Shown: positions 7,140 through 16,741 of the stretch, piece by piece | Layout: every line of letters begins with the position of its first letter | Numbering within the stretch: the stretch's first letter is position 1 | From: JAVBRU01 sp031547595 | Lineage (GTDB): Bacteria; Bacillota; Clostridia; Christensenellales; Aristaeellaceae | DNA length: 59,798 bases | Reading direction: 5' to 3' | NCBI GenBank assembly: GCA_031547595.1 | Contig: JAVBRU010000048.1 | Coordinates: forward strand, 1 to 59,798 | Program-made: the position numbers and the translations under genes | The notes under the pieces: generated by a model | What the model was told of the DNA's origin: nothing | Database searches by the model: none | Seen by the model: only the letters and a program-made list of their open reading frames with translations

Positions 7140-8219
7140 CTACTTCGTCGTTCCCTTTTTCTTCTGCACATCCTCAATCAGCCGCAGCACGGCGCGCGTG
7201 CCATCGGCGGGCGGTGCGTTTTCCAGCGCGGCGATCATCACATCGCGCTGCTCCATCAGGGTCTTGATGGCGGTGACCAAGGTGGCGGGCGTCAAATCCT
7301 CCTGGGCGAGCACATGCGCAAGGCCGCGCTGGCGGAAGCTTTCGGCGTTGAGGATCTGGTCTCCCCTACTGGCGCCCTTTGGATAGGGTACGAGCAGCAT
7401 GGGTTTGCACAGCGCCTGAAACTCGCACAGGGCATTGCTGCCTGCGCGGGAAAGCACATAATCGGCACAGGCAAGGGCATCGGGCAGCTCTGCGCTGAGG
7501 AACTCAAATTGCTTATAGCCGGGCAGGCTGTCAAGCTGGGGGTCGAGGTTGCCCTTGCCCGCGATATGGAGCACATCCATGAAGGGGAGCAGCTGGGGAA
7601 GGGACTTTCGCAGCACCTGATTGACGGACTGCGCGCCGAGGCTGCCGCCCATCATGAGCAGCACAGGCTTGCCACCGGCAAAGCCCGCCAATTTGAGGCC
7701 CTTGGCGCGGGAGCCGGCAAACAGCTCCGGCCGCAGGGGCGTCCCCGTCATCACGGCCTTTTTGCCCAGCGCTTCGGCGCACTCGGGGAAGGTGGTGGCA
7801 ATCTGCTTGGCAAAGCGCGCGCAGATGCGGTTGGCGAGGCCGGGGGTGAGATCGCTCTCGTGGCAGAGGGTGGGCACGCGGCGCAGCCATGCGCCAAACA
7901 CCACGGGCACGGACACAAAGCCGCCCTTGGAGAAGCAGACATCGGGTTTCAGTGATTTCATCAGCGAAACGGACTGAAACGCGCCATGAATGACGCGAAA
8001 GGGATCGGTGAAGTTCTTCCAATCGAAATAACGGCGCAGCTTGCCGCTGTTGACCACATGATAGGTGACGCCGGGCAAAGTCATCAGCTTATGCTCAATG
8101 CCCTGCTCAGTGCCGATATAGTGCACATCATATCCCGCGCGCAGCAAATGCGGCAAAATGGCCAGGTGCGGCGTCACATGCCCGGCGGTTCCGCCGCCTG
8201 TGAGCACAATTCGTTTCAA
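7140..8219 (-). CDS. murG: UDP-GlcNAc:lipid I GlcNAc transferase
   Basis: Adds GlcNAc to lipid I to form lipid II at the inner face of the membrane. 359 aa. N-terminal GGGTAGHVTPH glycine loop at residues 7-17, second glycine-rich loop GGSLGAQSVN mid-protein, and the UDP-GlcNAc site SRAGSNALCEF (family form SRAGAxTxxE). The annotated start is TTG at 8219: AAAGGGG lies 8 bases upstream and the product then begins MKRIVLTGGG like other MurG proteins; an ATG at 8228 overlaps the ribosome site. Isolated from other division and wall genes. Catalytic assignment is firm; MurG paralogues in spore-cortex roles exist, so a specialised role cannot be excluded. Confidence 0.92.
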   Translation of the reverse strand: MKRIVLTGGGTAGHVTPHLAILPHLLRAGYDVHYIGTEQGIEHKLMTLPGVTYHVVNSGKLRRYFDWKNFTDPFRVIHGAFQSVSLMKSLKPDVCFSKGGFVSVPVVFGAWLRRVPTLCHESDLTPGLANRICARFAKQIATTFPECAEALGKKAVMTGTPLRPELFAGSRAKGLKLAGFAGGKPVLLMMGGSLGAQSVNQVLRKSLPQLLPFMDVLHIAGKGNLDPQLDSLPGYKQFEFLSAELPDALACADYVLSRAGSNALCEFQALCKPMLLVPYPKGASRGDQILNAESFRQRGLAHVLAQEDLTPATLVTAIKTLMEQRDVMIAALENAPPADGTRAVLRLIEDVQKKKGTTK

Positions 8220-8366
8220 AAAAAGCATCCCCTTTGCGTGTTCTTCCTTTCCATTATATCACATGCCCGGGTGGATATTCAATGGATCAATAAAATACGC
8301 GGGAAAGGGCTAAAATACCTGCAGATTTATTGCAAAATGTGCCCTTGCGGCATATGTTGATATTGA

Positions 8367-8395
8367 TTGACAGAACAAAGAAAAATCGCTAAAAT
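8367..8395 (+). promoter_or_regulatory. Promoter of aspartate kinase operon
   Basis: TTGACA (8367-8372), 17 bases, TAAAAT (8390-8395). A second TATAAT at 8395-8400 would be 22 bases from the -35 and is less likely. Leader about 25 bases, so no lysine riboswitch. Confidence 0.75.
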
Positions 8396-8426
8396 ATAAT
8401 GGTGATTTTTGAGGGGGACACTGAAC

Positions 8427-9740
8427 ATGATTGTTGCAAAATTTGGGGGTAGCTCGCTGGCCGATGCGGCGCAGTTTCGAAAAGTAAAGGATCTTGTGGC
8501 ATCCAATCCCGAAAGGCAGTACATCGTACCCAGCGCGCCGGGCAAGCGCGGCGCGGGCGATGACAAAATTACCGATCTATTATACCAGTGCCAGGCGTTG
8601 GCGCACGAGGGCAAGGCCTTCCGGCACGTGTTTGAGCGCATTGCCGCGCGTTATATTGAAATCGCGGCAGAGCTTGGCCTCACCTTGAACCTGCAGGAAG
8701 AGCTGGGAATTATTGAGCAGACCATCGCGGGCGGCGCATCCAAGGATTATGCCGCCAGCCGCGGCGAGTACCTGAACGGCCTTTTGCTGGCCAAATATCT
8801 GGAAATGCCCTTTGTGGACGCGGCAGACGTGGTGCGCTTTAGTGCGCAGCGCAAATTATTAGAAGAAGAGACCAACACGTTGATGGGCGACACGCTGCAT
8901 AAGCTTCGTTGCGCGGTGATCCCCGGCTTTTATGGCGCGGACGCGGAAGGCCATGTGATCACGTTCTCGCGCGGCGGCTCGGACGTATCGGGCGCGCTGG
9001 TGGCACGGGCAGTAAACGCCGATGTATATGAAAACTGGACAGACGTGACGGGTTTTCGGATGACCGACCCACGCATCGTGCCAGACGCGCAATATATCGA
9101 AACCATCACTTACCGCGAGCTTCGGGAGCTGTCTTATATGGGCGCGACAGTGCTGCATGAGGACGCGGTGTTCCCCGTGCGCAAGGCGGGCATCCCCACC
9201 AACATCCGCAACACCAACGACCCCAAGCACCCCGGCACCATGATCCGCTATAACGCCGGGCGCGATGACACCTCCCACACCATCACGGGCATTGCGGGCA
9301 CCAAGGGCTTCTCAATCATATCGATCGAAAAGGACATGATGAACGCCGAGCTCGGCTTTGGTCGGCGCGTGCTGCAGGCGGTGGAGGAGTTTGGCATCAG
9401 CTTCGAGCACCTGCCCACCGGTATTGACACCATGTGCGTTGTGGTGCACGAGAAAGAGCTGAAGCCGCACCGCGAAGCGCTGGTGCGCCGTATTCAGGAG
9501 CTTGTGCAGCCCGATCAGGTGACCATCCACGACCATCTGGCGTTGATTGCGACAGTGGGCCGCGGCATGGTGCGCGCATTTGGTACGGCGGCGCGGCTGT
9601 TCACGGCGATTTCCTCGCAGGGCATCTCCATACGCACCATCGATCAGGGCAGCAGCGAGCTTTCCATCATTGTGGGCGTAGACGAGAGCGACTTTGAAAA
9701 CGCGGTCAAGGCCATTTACGATACCTTCGTTCGGATGTAA
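8427..9740 (+). CDS. Aspartate kinase
   Basis: Phosphorylates aspartate, the entry to lysine, threonine and methionine synthesis. 437 aa. KFGGSSLAD at residues 5-13 (ATP site), SRGEYLNG, TFSRGGSDVSGAL (substrate and ATP contacts), and an NWTDVTGFRMTDPRIV block. Two ACT domains follow (about 290-435): one starts GIAGTKGFSIISIEKD, the other ALIATVGRGM with SQGISIRTIDQGSSELSIIVGV, so feedback inhibition by an amino acid is expected. GAGGGGG precedes the ATG at 8427; an in-frame TTG at 8409 has no such site. Only 15 bases separate it from the GH65 gene, suggesting cotranscription despite unrelated pathways. Confidence 0.95.
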   Translation: MIVAKFGGSSLADAAQFRKVKDLVASNPERQYIVPSAPGKRGAGDDKITDLLYQCQALAHEGKAFRHVFERIAARYIEIAAELGLTLNLQEELGIIEQTIAGGASKDYAASRGEYLNGLLLAKYLEMPFVDAADVVRFSAQRKLLEEETNTLMGDTLHKLRCAVIPGFYGADAEGHVITFSRGGSDVSGALVARAVNADVYENWTDVTGFRMTDPRIVPDAQYIETITYRELRELSYMGATVLHEDAVFPVRKAGIPTNIRNTNDPKHPGTMIRYNAGRDDTSHTITGIAGTKGFSIISIEKDMMNAELGFGRRVLQAVEEFGISFEHLPTGIDTMCVVVHEKELKPHREALVRRIQELVQPDQVTIHDHLALIATVGRGMVRAFGTAARLFTAISSQGISIRTIDQGSSELSIIVGVDESDFENAVKAIYDTFVRM

Positions 9741-9755
9741 AGAAAGAGGCCGTAT

Positions 9756-12008
9756 ATGGGCAGTGTGTTTTCCGTGGATCTCTGGCAGGTGGAGGAGCAG
9801 GCGTTTTGCCCCGAAACCATGCGTCATGCCGAAAGCCTGATGTCCCTTGGCAATGGGTATATGGGGCTTCGTGGCAATTTTGAAGAGGATTATTCCGGCG
9901 ATACGCTGCCCGGCACGTACCTTGGCGGGGTGTGGTACCCCGATAAAACCCGCGTGGGCTGGTGGAAAAACGGCTATCCGCCCTATTATGGCAAGGCGCT
10001 CAATGCGCCGAATTTGATTGGCCTTCATATTGAGGTGGCGGGAAAGACGCTGGATGCTGCCCGTTTTTCCCCCACCGCTTATCGCCGCGTGCTTGATATG
10101 CACAGCGGCGTTTTGCTGCGCCAGATGACGCTGCAATTGCCGGAGGGCACGGTGACGCTGAATTTTGAGCGTTTTGTGTCGATGGATATGCAAGAATGCC
10201 TGGCACTGCGAGTGGAGGTTTGCGCCGATTTTGATGCCAAAATTAGCATTACGGCCTACCTGGACAGCGATGTGCGCAATGAAGACAGCAACTACGATGA
10301 ATCGTTTTGGGAGCTGCTGCCCGGCAGTGAAGGGCATATACTAACCCGCACGCGGGCGAACCCCTTTGGCACGCCGCGTTTTACCGTGGCTGCCGGGATG
10401 CGCTGCGCCTGCACACTGCCGTCGGCAGGTGGCTGGCACCGTGCAGGATACTGCGAGGCCCGTTTTGCGGGCTTTGTGCAATCCCGGCAAGCCGTAACGC
10501 TGGACAAACTCCTGTATGTAGTTACCGACCGTGATATGGATGCAGCGCTGCTGCCGCAGGCCGCGCAGGACGGCGCCGACATGCTGATGCAAACAGGCTA
10601 TGACGCGCTGCGCCACGCGCACGCAAACGCCTGGCATGCGCTGTGGATGCAGGCGGACGCGCAAATCATCGGCGATGATGCCGCGCAGCAGGGCATCCGG
10701 TTCAACCTCTTCCACCTGTTTTGCACCTACACGGGCAAGGACAAACGCCTGAATATCGGCCCCAAGGGCTTCACGGGCGAAAAATACGGCGGCGCGACAT
10801 ACTGGGACACGGAAGCATTCTGTTTTACCCCCGTCATGGCGCTGATGGGCGAGGATGCGGCAAAGAATCTTCTGCTGTACCGCCACGAACAGCTGCCCGC
10901 TGCGTGCGAAAACGCCAAACGGCTGGGGCTTCGCGGTGCGCTGTTCCCCATGGTCACATTCAATGGCGAGGAATGCCACAATGAATGGGAGATTACCTTT
11001 GAAGAGATTCACCGCAATGCCGCCATTGTGCATGCCATATACCGCTACTATGCCTACACGATAGACCATATGTTTCTGCGCAATGAAGGGCTGGACATCA
11101 TCTACGCCGTGGCCCAGTTTTATGCCTCCCGCGCGCATTTCAACCAGCGCACCGGCAAGTACATGCTCCACGGCGTGACCGGCCCCAACGAGTATGAGAA
11201 CAACGTGAACAACAACTGGTATACCAACCGCATGGCAGTATTCTGCCTCAATTTTTGCGTGCAGCTGATGGGCGCTATCCCGGAAAAAAAGAAAAAAGAG
11301 CTGGGCGTCACGCGCGAAGAGCTGGCGCGCTTTACCGATATCCAGCGCAATATGTATTTGCCAACCGATGAAGAACGCGGTATTTTTGTGCAGCACGATA
11401 CCTTCCTGGACAAGGACTTGCAGCCCGTCAGCGCACTAAGTGATGAAGAGCGCCCATTGAACCAGCACTGGCCGTGGGATAAAATATTGCGCTCCGGCTA
11501 TATCAAGCAAGCCGATGTGTTGCAGGGGCTCTACTTTTTGCATTATCACTACGATAAAGACACCCTTCGCCGTAATTTTGATTTTTACGAGCCGTTGACC
11601 GTGCACGAGAGCAGCCTGTCGCCCTGTGTGCACGGTATTTTGGCTTGCGAGCTGGGCTATTTGGACAAGGCCAAGGAGTTTTTCCACCGCACCACGCGCC
11701 TGGATTTGGACGATATCAACCGCGACACGCGTGACGGCCTGCATGTGACCAGCATGGCCGGGGGGTGGCTGATGCTGGCGGAGGGCTTTGCGGGCATGCG
11801 CATCGTGCCGCGGTTGAGCTTCGCGCCTACGCTGCCGGAGGGCTGGAAAAGCTATTCGCTGCGCCTCACCCATCGCGGGCGCGTGATCACATTGCAGGTG
11901 CATCCGCGGTATTTGACCTTCAAAATGGAGTCGGGTGCGCCGCTCACCTTCAAATTATACGGCAACGATATCGAGCTGATAGACGAATTGACGGTGCTGC
12001 GCACATAA
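9756..12008 (+). CDS. Maltose phosphorylase (GH65 family)
   Basis: Inverting phosphorolysis of an alpha-glucoside, most likely maltose, to beta-glucose 1-phosphate and glucose in the cytosol. 750 aa, normal GH65 length: N-terminal beta-sandwich (1-260), linker, (alpha/alpha)6 barrel (about 310-680), small C-terminal beta domain. NIGPKGFTGEKYGGATYWDTEAF and the acid catalyst Glu479 in GPNEYENNVNNNW match the maltose-phosphorylase subgroup; trehalose or kojibiose phosphorylase is the alternative. The adjoining maltodextrin operon supports maltose. AAAGAGG precedes the ATG. No beta-phosphoglucomutase gene lies in the window, though it is often a neighbour. Confidence 0.9.
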   Translation: MGSVFSVDLWQVEEQAFCPETMRHAESLMSLGNGYMGLRGNFEEDYSGDTLPGTYLGGVWYPDKTRVGWWKNGYPPYYGKALNAPNLIGLHIEVAGKTLDAARFSPTAYRRVLDMHSGVLLRQMTLQLPEGTVTLNFERFVSMDMQECLALRVEVCADFDAKISITAYLDSDVRNEDSNYDESFWELLPGSEGHILTRTRANPFGTPRFTVAAGMRCACTLPSAGGWHRAGYCEARFAGFVQSRQAVTLDKLLYVVTDRDMDAALLPQAAQDGADMLMQTGYDALRHAHANAWHALWMQADAQIIGDDAAQQGIRFNLFHLFCTYTGKDKRLNIGPKGFTGEKYGGATYWDTEAFCFTPVMALMGEDAAKNLLLYRHEQLPAACENAKRLGLRGALFPMVTFNGEECHNEWEITFEEIHRNAAIVHAIYRYYAYTIDHMFLRNEGLDIIYAVAQFYASRAHFNQRTGKYMLHGVTGPNEYENNVNNNWYTNRMAVFCLNFCVQLMGAIPEKKKKELGVTREELARFTDIQRNMYLPTDEERGIFVQHDTFLDKDLQPVSALSDEERPLNQHWPWDKILRSGYIKQADVLQGLYFLHYHYDKDTLRRNFDFYEPLTVHESSLSPCVHGILACELGYLDKAKEFFHRTTRLDLDDINRDTRDGLHVTSMAGGWLMLAEGFAGMRIVPRLSFAPTLPEGWKSYSLRLTHRGRVITLQVHPRYLTFKMESGAPLTFKLYGNDIELIDELTVLRT

Positions 12009-12042
12009 TTCGAACTAATTCGAAGAGATTGCCAATTTTTCC

Positions 12043-12072
12043 TTGACGAACAGCGGTGGTTTCTATTATAAT
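12043..12072 (+). promoter_or_regulatory. Promoter of the coiled-coil protein gene
   Basis: TTGACG (12043-12048), 18 bases, TATAAT (12067-12072), about 50 bases before the ATG at 12125. Follows the GH65 stop by 34 bases. Confidence 0.75.
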
Positions 12073-12124
12073 GTATTTTGAAAAGATATGTGAACTTTTT
12101 GTTTATATCGAAAGGGGTTATTTT

Positions 12125-14164
12125 ATGGACTTATTGGGACAAGTTATTTTGGTGTACTTGGAAGAGGATAATACCCAGCGCGCATTTTTTAGAATCCGGC
12201 TGCTGCTGACAGCCTACGGCGCACTGTCTGCCGAGGAGATCGCAGCTTATCCCGATGACGGCTATCTGCGCATCGTGCCCGACAAAAACGAACAGCACAC
12301 CTTCAAAGAACGCATGCGTGCCATGGGCGGCATTTGCGCGCTCAATCTGCGCGATGTGGCCCCCGAAGCCAACAAAATCCGCACCAACAAAAACTATGCC
12401 CCCGCACGCGGCGAAACCAACCAGTTTATTGTATATTCGGACGCCGTGCAGCCCTTGCCCAAGGATCTACTGTATGAAGTGGTAGCAGAAAACGCGCTTG
12501 GCATGGCCATGACTCCCTTGGTATACGCCCGCAGCGGCGGCAATATTTATGGCCCGCTGGACAAAGAGACCGGCCTGCCGGTTGGCGAGCAGCAAAAGTT
12601 GCTGCCCGACAGCCCGCAGCTGCACGCCGTCACCCTGCCGGATGGACGCGAGCTATTGATCTATTGGGCAAAGCCCGCGCAAGCGCCCGCACCCGAAGTT
12701 AAAATCGAAGCGCCGGTTGCGGAAGCGCCCGCACCTGCACCTGTTGCCGTGCTGAACGCCATTGAAACGATCCAGGCGCTGGACGCGCCGCTCAACGAAA
12801 AGGCCAACCGCCTCAATGCCCCTGCCAAGCGCATTCAGCCCATGGAATCGCCCAAGCGCCTGGCCGGTACGCCCCTGTTTGTGACGCCCAAGCCCGCCAC
12901 ACCGCCCCTGCGCGTGCGCAATTCCCTCATCGAAACCGTAGATCAGCAGCGCTATGCCGCAAAGTATGAAGCACCGGGCGCCGTGCTGGCCGCCGATGCG
13001 CATTTAAGAGACGTACAAAACCCCGTAGAGCAGTTCAAACGCGCGTTGCAAAGCGTGTGGCAAGCGCCCCAGGCGCAGCGTCAGGTGGTGAGCGCCGTGA
13101 TGGAAATGCCCGGCATGCGCCCCATGCTGGCCAAATCCATGGGCGAAAACACCAGCGATTTCACCATCGCCGCCATGCATGCCCAGCTGCAGGAGCTGGA
13201 GGCGGACAGGCTGATGACCCTCATGCAGCTTGACAAAGCCAAGGCTGATATGGCCACGCTGCGGGAAGATGCCCTGGCACAGGTCAACCGGGAGCAGAAG
13301 GCTGCCCAGGCCAAGCTGCAAAGCGAAACTGAGCGCTTGACCGCAGCACTGAAAGTTTTAGAAGATCAGGTTCATTTGCTGAACGCCGAAAGCGCCGCGC
13401 TGCAGGAAAATGCTGATTTATTGACCGGCGCGCCCTGCCTGCGGCGTCCGGCAGGGGTGAGTGCACCCCGCAAAGAGCTGATTATGCGGGTGCAGGCTTG
13501 CCTGAAAGCGCAGGGCTTCCGCTGCGATGCCGATGACGCACAGGCGCTGCTTATGGGCCTGGCGCTGAATGAAGGCCAGCTTTCCCTACTGAGTGACACC
13601 GCTGCGGACGCGCTGCTGGCTGTGAAAGCGCTGGCGGCGGCACTCGGCGCGGCATACAGCAGCACAGCCCAGAAATCCGCCCCCGGCGGCGACGGGCTGG
13701 CCTTTGCCGTTGATGCCGTGCTGCCCAGCATCCCCACCGTATATTTGCAAAACAATGCCCCCGCAAAGGCATATGAATACGCACCCTTCGCGCGGCTGTA
13801 TTGCCAGGCATCGGATGCGCTGCCCGGTGCGCTGCCCATTTACCCCGCCATCGCAGAAAGCTGCCTTCAGCAAGAGCTGCTGGGTGCGGGCAGCGAATTA
13901 TCCGCCGACGCACAGCAGGTGATCGCAAACCTCCGGCAAAAAATGAAAGAGCTGGGCGCGCCCCTGCCGCTTGGCCTTTGCGGCCAATGGACGCGCTTTG
14001 TGTGCTGCGCACAAAACACGATGCAGGGAGGGGTATCCGCCGCGCTGGATTATGGCGTGCGAAGCTACGTGCTGCCCTATGCGCAGAGCAAGAATCTGAG
14101 CACGGACGTGCTCAATTCCCTGCTGGCCGCCTTCCCCCGCACATTGACGGCGCTTCATGCATGA
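12125..14164 (+). CDS. Large coiled-coil protein, unknown function
   Basis: 679 aa, no recognised family. Residues 1-190 are a folded domain starting MDLLGQVILVYLEEDN; residues about 195-300 are low-complexity, rich in Ala, Pro and Glu, probably disordered; about 340-455 predict a coiled coil (QLQELEADRLMTLMQLDKAK, then many Gln/Glu/Leu); the last 220 residues are a second folded domain ending TLTALHA. No signal peptide or membrane segment, so cytoplasmic. AAAGGGG precedes the ATG at 12125; an in-frame ATG at 12071 lies inside the promoter. Its TGA overlaps the ATG of the RNA methyltransferase (ATGA), implying coupled translation. The architecture resembles scaffold or tether proteins, but that is inference. 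Confidence 0.8.
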   Translation: MDLLGQVILVYLEEDNTQRAFFRIRLLLTAYGALSAEEIAAYPDDGYLRIVPDKNEQHTFKERMRAMGGICALNLRDVAPEANKIRTNKNYAPARGETNQFIVYSDAVQPLPKDLLYEVVAENALGMAMTPLVYARSGGNIYGPLDKETGLPVGEQQKLLPDSPQLHAVTLPDGRELLIYWAKPAQAPAPEVKIEAPVAEAPAPAPVAVLNAIETIQALDAPLNEKANRLNAPAKRIQPMESPKRLAGTPLFVTPKPATPPLRVRNSLIETVDQQRYAAKYEAPGAVLAADAHLRDVQNPVEQFKRALQSVWQAPQAQRQVVSAVMEMPGMRPMLAKSMGENTSDFTIAAMHAQLQELEADRLMTLMQLDKAKADMATLREDALAQVNREQKAAQAKLQSETERLTAALKVLEDQVHLLNAESAALQENADLLTGAPCLRRPAGVSAPRKELIMRVQACLKAQGFRCDADDAQALLMGLALNEGQLSLLSDTAADALLAVKALAAALGAAYSSTAQKSAPGGDGLAFAVDAVLPSIPTVYLQNNAPAKAYEYAPFARLYCQASDALPGALPIYPAIAESCLQQELLGAGSELSADAQQVIANLRQKMKELGAPLPLGLCGQWTRFVCCAQNTMQGGVSAALDYGVRSYVLPYAQSKNLSTDVLNSLLAAFPRTLTALHA

Positions 14165-14946
14165 AAACGATCCTGACCCTCACCAGCACCCAAAACCCGC
14201 AAATCAAAGCGTGGCGCGAGCTTGGCAAAAGCCGCGGCGCGCGTTTTGCGCAGCAGGCCTTTATTGCCGAGGGCGAGCATATGGCGCAGGAAGCCCTGAA
14301 GGAACACTGCGCCGCCGCGCTGCTGGTAGACTTAGATGCGCAGGAAAAATTTGCCTCGCTGATAGAGGCCGCAGCTTGCCCGGTGTATCTTTTATCCGCG
14401 CACGCCATGGCGGCAGTATGCGATGCCAAGACGCCCCAGGGCGTGGCGGCAGTATGCGATATGAAGGCGCTGCCACGGCTGAAAAAGCAAGAATTGCAGG
14501 TGGCGCTCAACGCCGTGCAGGACCCTGGCAACGTGGGGTCTATTTTGCGCACGCTGGACGCGGCGGGGTTTGATTGCCTGATCATCGACAGTGAAACGGC
14601 AGACCCCTATGCCCCGAAGGCACTGCGCGCATCGATGGGCGCGGTGTTTCGCATCCCCATCTTATTGGCTGCCAATTTGCCGGAGCATTTAAAGGCTTTG
14701 AGCAATCACAATACAGAAATTCTGGCGGGCGATCTGCACGGTCAGCCGTTTTTTGAGCGCCCTGCTTCCCCTCGCGCGGCCTGCCTGATCATTGGCAACG
14801 AAGGTGCGGGCATTGCCCCAGAGGTGATGGCCGCAGCCACCCTTCGCGTCAAGCTGCCGATGGTGGGCGGCGCGGAATCGCTCAACGCATCCGTGGCGGC
14901 GGGCATTATGATTTACGACCTGCTGCGAGAAAAACGTTTTCATTAA
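14161..14946 (+). CDS. TrmH/SpoU-family RNA 2'-O-methyltransferase
   Basis: Predicted S-adenosylmethionine-dependent methylation of a ribose in rRNA or tRNA. 261 aa. N-terminal substrate-binding domain (TSTQNPQIKAWRELGKSRGA, typical of 23S rRNA methyltransferases of the RlmB/TsnR type) then a knotted SPOUT domain: motif 1 VQDPGNVGSILRTLDAAG (about 120-137), motif 2 CLIIGNEGAGI (about 208-218) and motif 3 LPMVGGAESLNASVAAGI near 237. The ATG overlaps the preceding stop codon; no separate ribosome site is evident, fitting coupling. Target position cannot be told from sequence. Confidence 0.9.
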   Translation: MKTILTLTSTQNPQIKAWRELGKSRGARFAQQAFIAEGEHMAQEALKEHCAAALLVDLDAQEKFASLIEAAACPVYLLSAHAMAAVCDAKTPQGVAAVCDMKALPRLKKQELQVALNAVQDPGNVGSILRTLDAAGFDCLIIDSETADPYAPKALRASMGAVFRIPILLAANLPEHLKALSNHNTEILAGDLHGQPFFERPASPRAACLIIGNEGAGIAPEVMAAATLRVKLPMVGGAESLNASVAAGIMIYDLLREKRFH

Positions 14947-14992
14947 GTATTATACAAATAGCACAAATTTCGCTCCGTTTCATGTGTGATGG

Positions 14993-15021
14993 TTGACAAA
15001 ATCGCGGTGTGTTGATATACT
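14993..15021 (+). promoter_or_regulatory. Promoter of the maltodextrin operon
   Basis: TTGACA (14993-14998), 17 bases, TATACT (15016-15021). The six genes from 15071 to 23290 follow in one direction with short gaps. No exact catabolite-repression element or LacI-type operator was recognised around it. Confidence 0.8.
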
Positions 15022-15070
15022 GTTGTTAGAAAAAGTATATGCACCACACTTGCATGCTGAAGGAGCGCTT

Positions 15071-16723
15071 ATGAACCCGCAAGCACTGCGCCACCTCCCC
15101 CGGGATCTGGACTGTTTTCCCGTAGACGCACACACCTTTGTGGTACGCCTGCGCACCGCGCGGGGGGATTTTGATAAAGTATGCATTGAATATTCCCTCA
15201 ACAAATACGCCTGGTGGCAGGAGCGGCAGCACGAGGAAATGACGCTGTGGCTGCGCAGCACCCTGTACGACTATTACACCATCACCCTTCGCGGCAGCGA
15301 CACACGGCTGGCGTATTTATTTGAGCTGACTGCGGGCGACACCACGCATTTTTATTCCGAGGAAGGCTTGGCCGAAACCTACGACCATCGTTTCTCGTAT
15401 TTCTCGCATTTTCAGTACCCCTTTATCCATCCGTGCGATGTGCACACGGTGGTGCCGTGGGCGGATACAGCGGTGATGTATCAGATTTTTCCGGAGCGCT
15501 TTGCCAATGGCGGCGTCGAAAAGAACTACATCAACGCCGAGTGGGATGATAAGCCCAAGCCCAAGAGCTTTTATGGCGGCGATTTGCCCGGCATCACGCA
15601 GCATTTGGACTATATCACGGATATGGGCTTCAACTGCGTGTACATGACGCCGGTGTTTCCCGCTATCAGCAACCACAAATACGATATCATGGATTATTTT
15701 GATGTGGACGCTGGGTTTGGCGGTAAAGAAGCACTGAAGGAACTGATCGACGCCGCCCATCAGCGCGGCATCCGCGTGATGCTGGACGGGGTGTTCAACC
15801 ACTGCTCCAACCAGAACCCGCTGTTTATCGATGTGGTGAAGCAGGGCAAAGCATCGCCTTACTTCGATTGGTTTTTCATCGATGGCGATACGGTGGACGA
15901 AGAAAAAATCAACTACCAGACCTTCGCCAGCGTGCCTTACATGCCAAAGCTGAACACCGGGCACCCGGCAGTGATCGACTATTGCTGCGACGTGGCGCGG
16001 CACTGGGTGGAGGCCTACGGCATTGACGGCTGGCGGCTGGACGTGATGGACGAACTCTCCATAGCGTTTTTGCGCCGTTTCCGGGCGGCCGTCAAAGCGG
16101 CCAACCCCGATGCGCTGGTGATTGGCGAGTTGTGGCACGACCCCGGTGTGTATCTTCGCGGCGATCAATTGGATGGCATGATGAACTATGGGCTGACCAA
16201 GGCGCTGATGGATTATCTGGCCTTTGGCACCCGCGACGCTGTGGGCGCGGCGGACGATCTGATCCGCACCCTGACGCGCGTCACCCAGCCCGCCAGCCGC
16301 ATGATGATGAACCTGATTGGCTGCCACGATACGGACCGCTTTTTGACCTGGCTGAAGGGTGATACCGACAAATTGAAGCTGGCCTTTGCCATCCTGTTCT
16401 TCTTCCCCGGCATCCCCTGCGTATATTATGGCGACGAGATTGGCATGGAGGGCGGCTATGATCCCGACTGCCGCCGCGCCTTCCCCTGGGATAAGGCGCG
16501 CTGGAGCACAGACATACAGGACACTGTGAAGCAACTGACAAAGCTGAAAACCAGCGGCACAATCAGCGGCGAAGCACGCATTTATGCAGAAGGCGATGTG
16601 CTGGTGATCGAGCGGGATGCGCTGCGCCTGAGTGTCAATGCCACTGCCGCGCCGCAAACAATCATCCTTTCGGGCGAAGGCATCGCCCTTAAGCCCCTTG
16701 AGTACCGCATAGACGCCATATAA
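15071..16723 (+). CDS. GH13 cyclomaltodextrinase/neopullulanase-like enzyme
   Basis: Hydrolyses alpha-1,4 (and perhaps alpha-1,6) bonds in imported maltodextrins; no signal peptide, so cytosolic. 550 aa. The N-terminal 120 residues form a beta domain of the CBM34 type, then the barrel begins VMYQIFPERFANG, the hallmark of this subgroup. Catalytic set by motif: Asp324 (GWRLDVMDE), Glu353 (VIGELWHD), Asp420 (GCHDTDRF). Region I is LDGVFNHCSNQNP and region V lies near YGGDLPGITQHLDYI. AAGGAGCG precedes the ATG at 15071. First gene of the importer operon, 18 bases before the binding-protein gene. Confidence 0.92.
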   Translation: MNPQALRHLPRDLDCFPVDAHTFVVRLRTARGDFDKVCIEYSLNKYAWWQERQHEEMTLWLRSTLYDYYTITLRGSDTRLAYLFELTAGDTTHFYSEEGLAETYDHRFSYFSHFQYPFIHPCDVHTVVPWADTAVMYQIFPERFANGGVEKNYINAEWDDKPKPKSFYGGDLPGITQHLDYITDMGFNCVYMTPVFPAISNHKYDIMDYFDVDAGFGGKEALKELIDAAHQRGIRVMLDGVFNHCSNQNPLFIDVVKQGKASPYFDWFFIDGDTVDEEKINYQTFASVPYMPKLNTGHPAVIDYCCDVARHWVEAYGIDGWRLDVMDELSIAFLRRFRAAVKAANPDALVIGELWHDPGVYLRGDQLDGMMNYGLTKALMDYLAFGTRDAVGAADDLIRTLTRVTQPASRMMMNLIGCHDTDRFLTWLKGDTDKLKLAFAILFFFPGIPCVYYGDEIGMEGGYDPDCRRAFPWDKARWSTDIQDTVKQLTKLKTSGTISGEARIYAEGDVLVIERDALRLSVNATAAPQTIILSGEGIALKPLEYRIDAI

Positions 16724-16741
16724 GAAAGGAAGTATCGTGTT

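Noticed and set aside
14947..15070. Catabolite-repression or MalR operator in the maltodextrin promoter
   Set aside because: No adequate match to the cre consensus or to a LacI-type palindrome was found.
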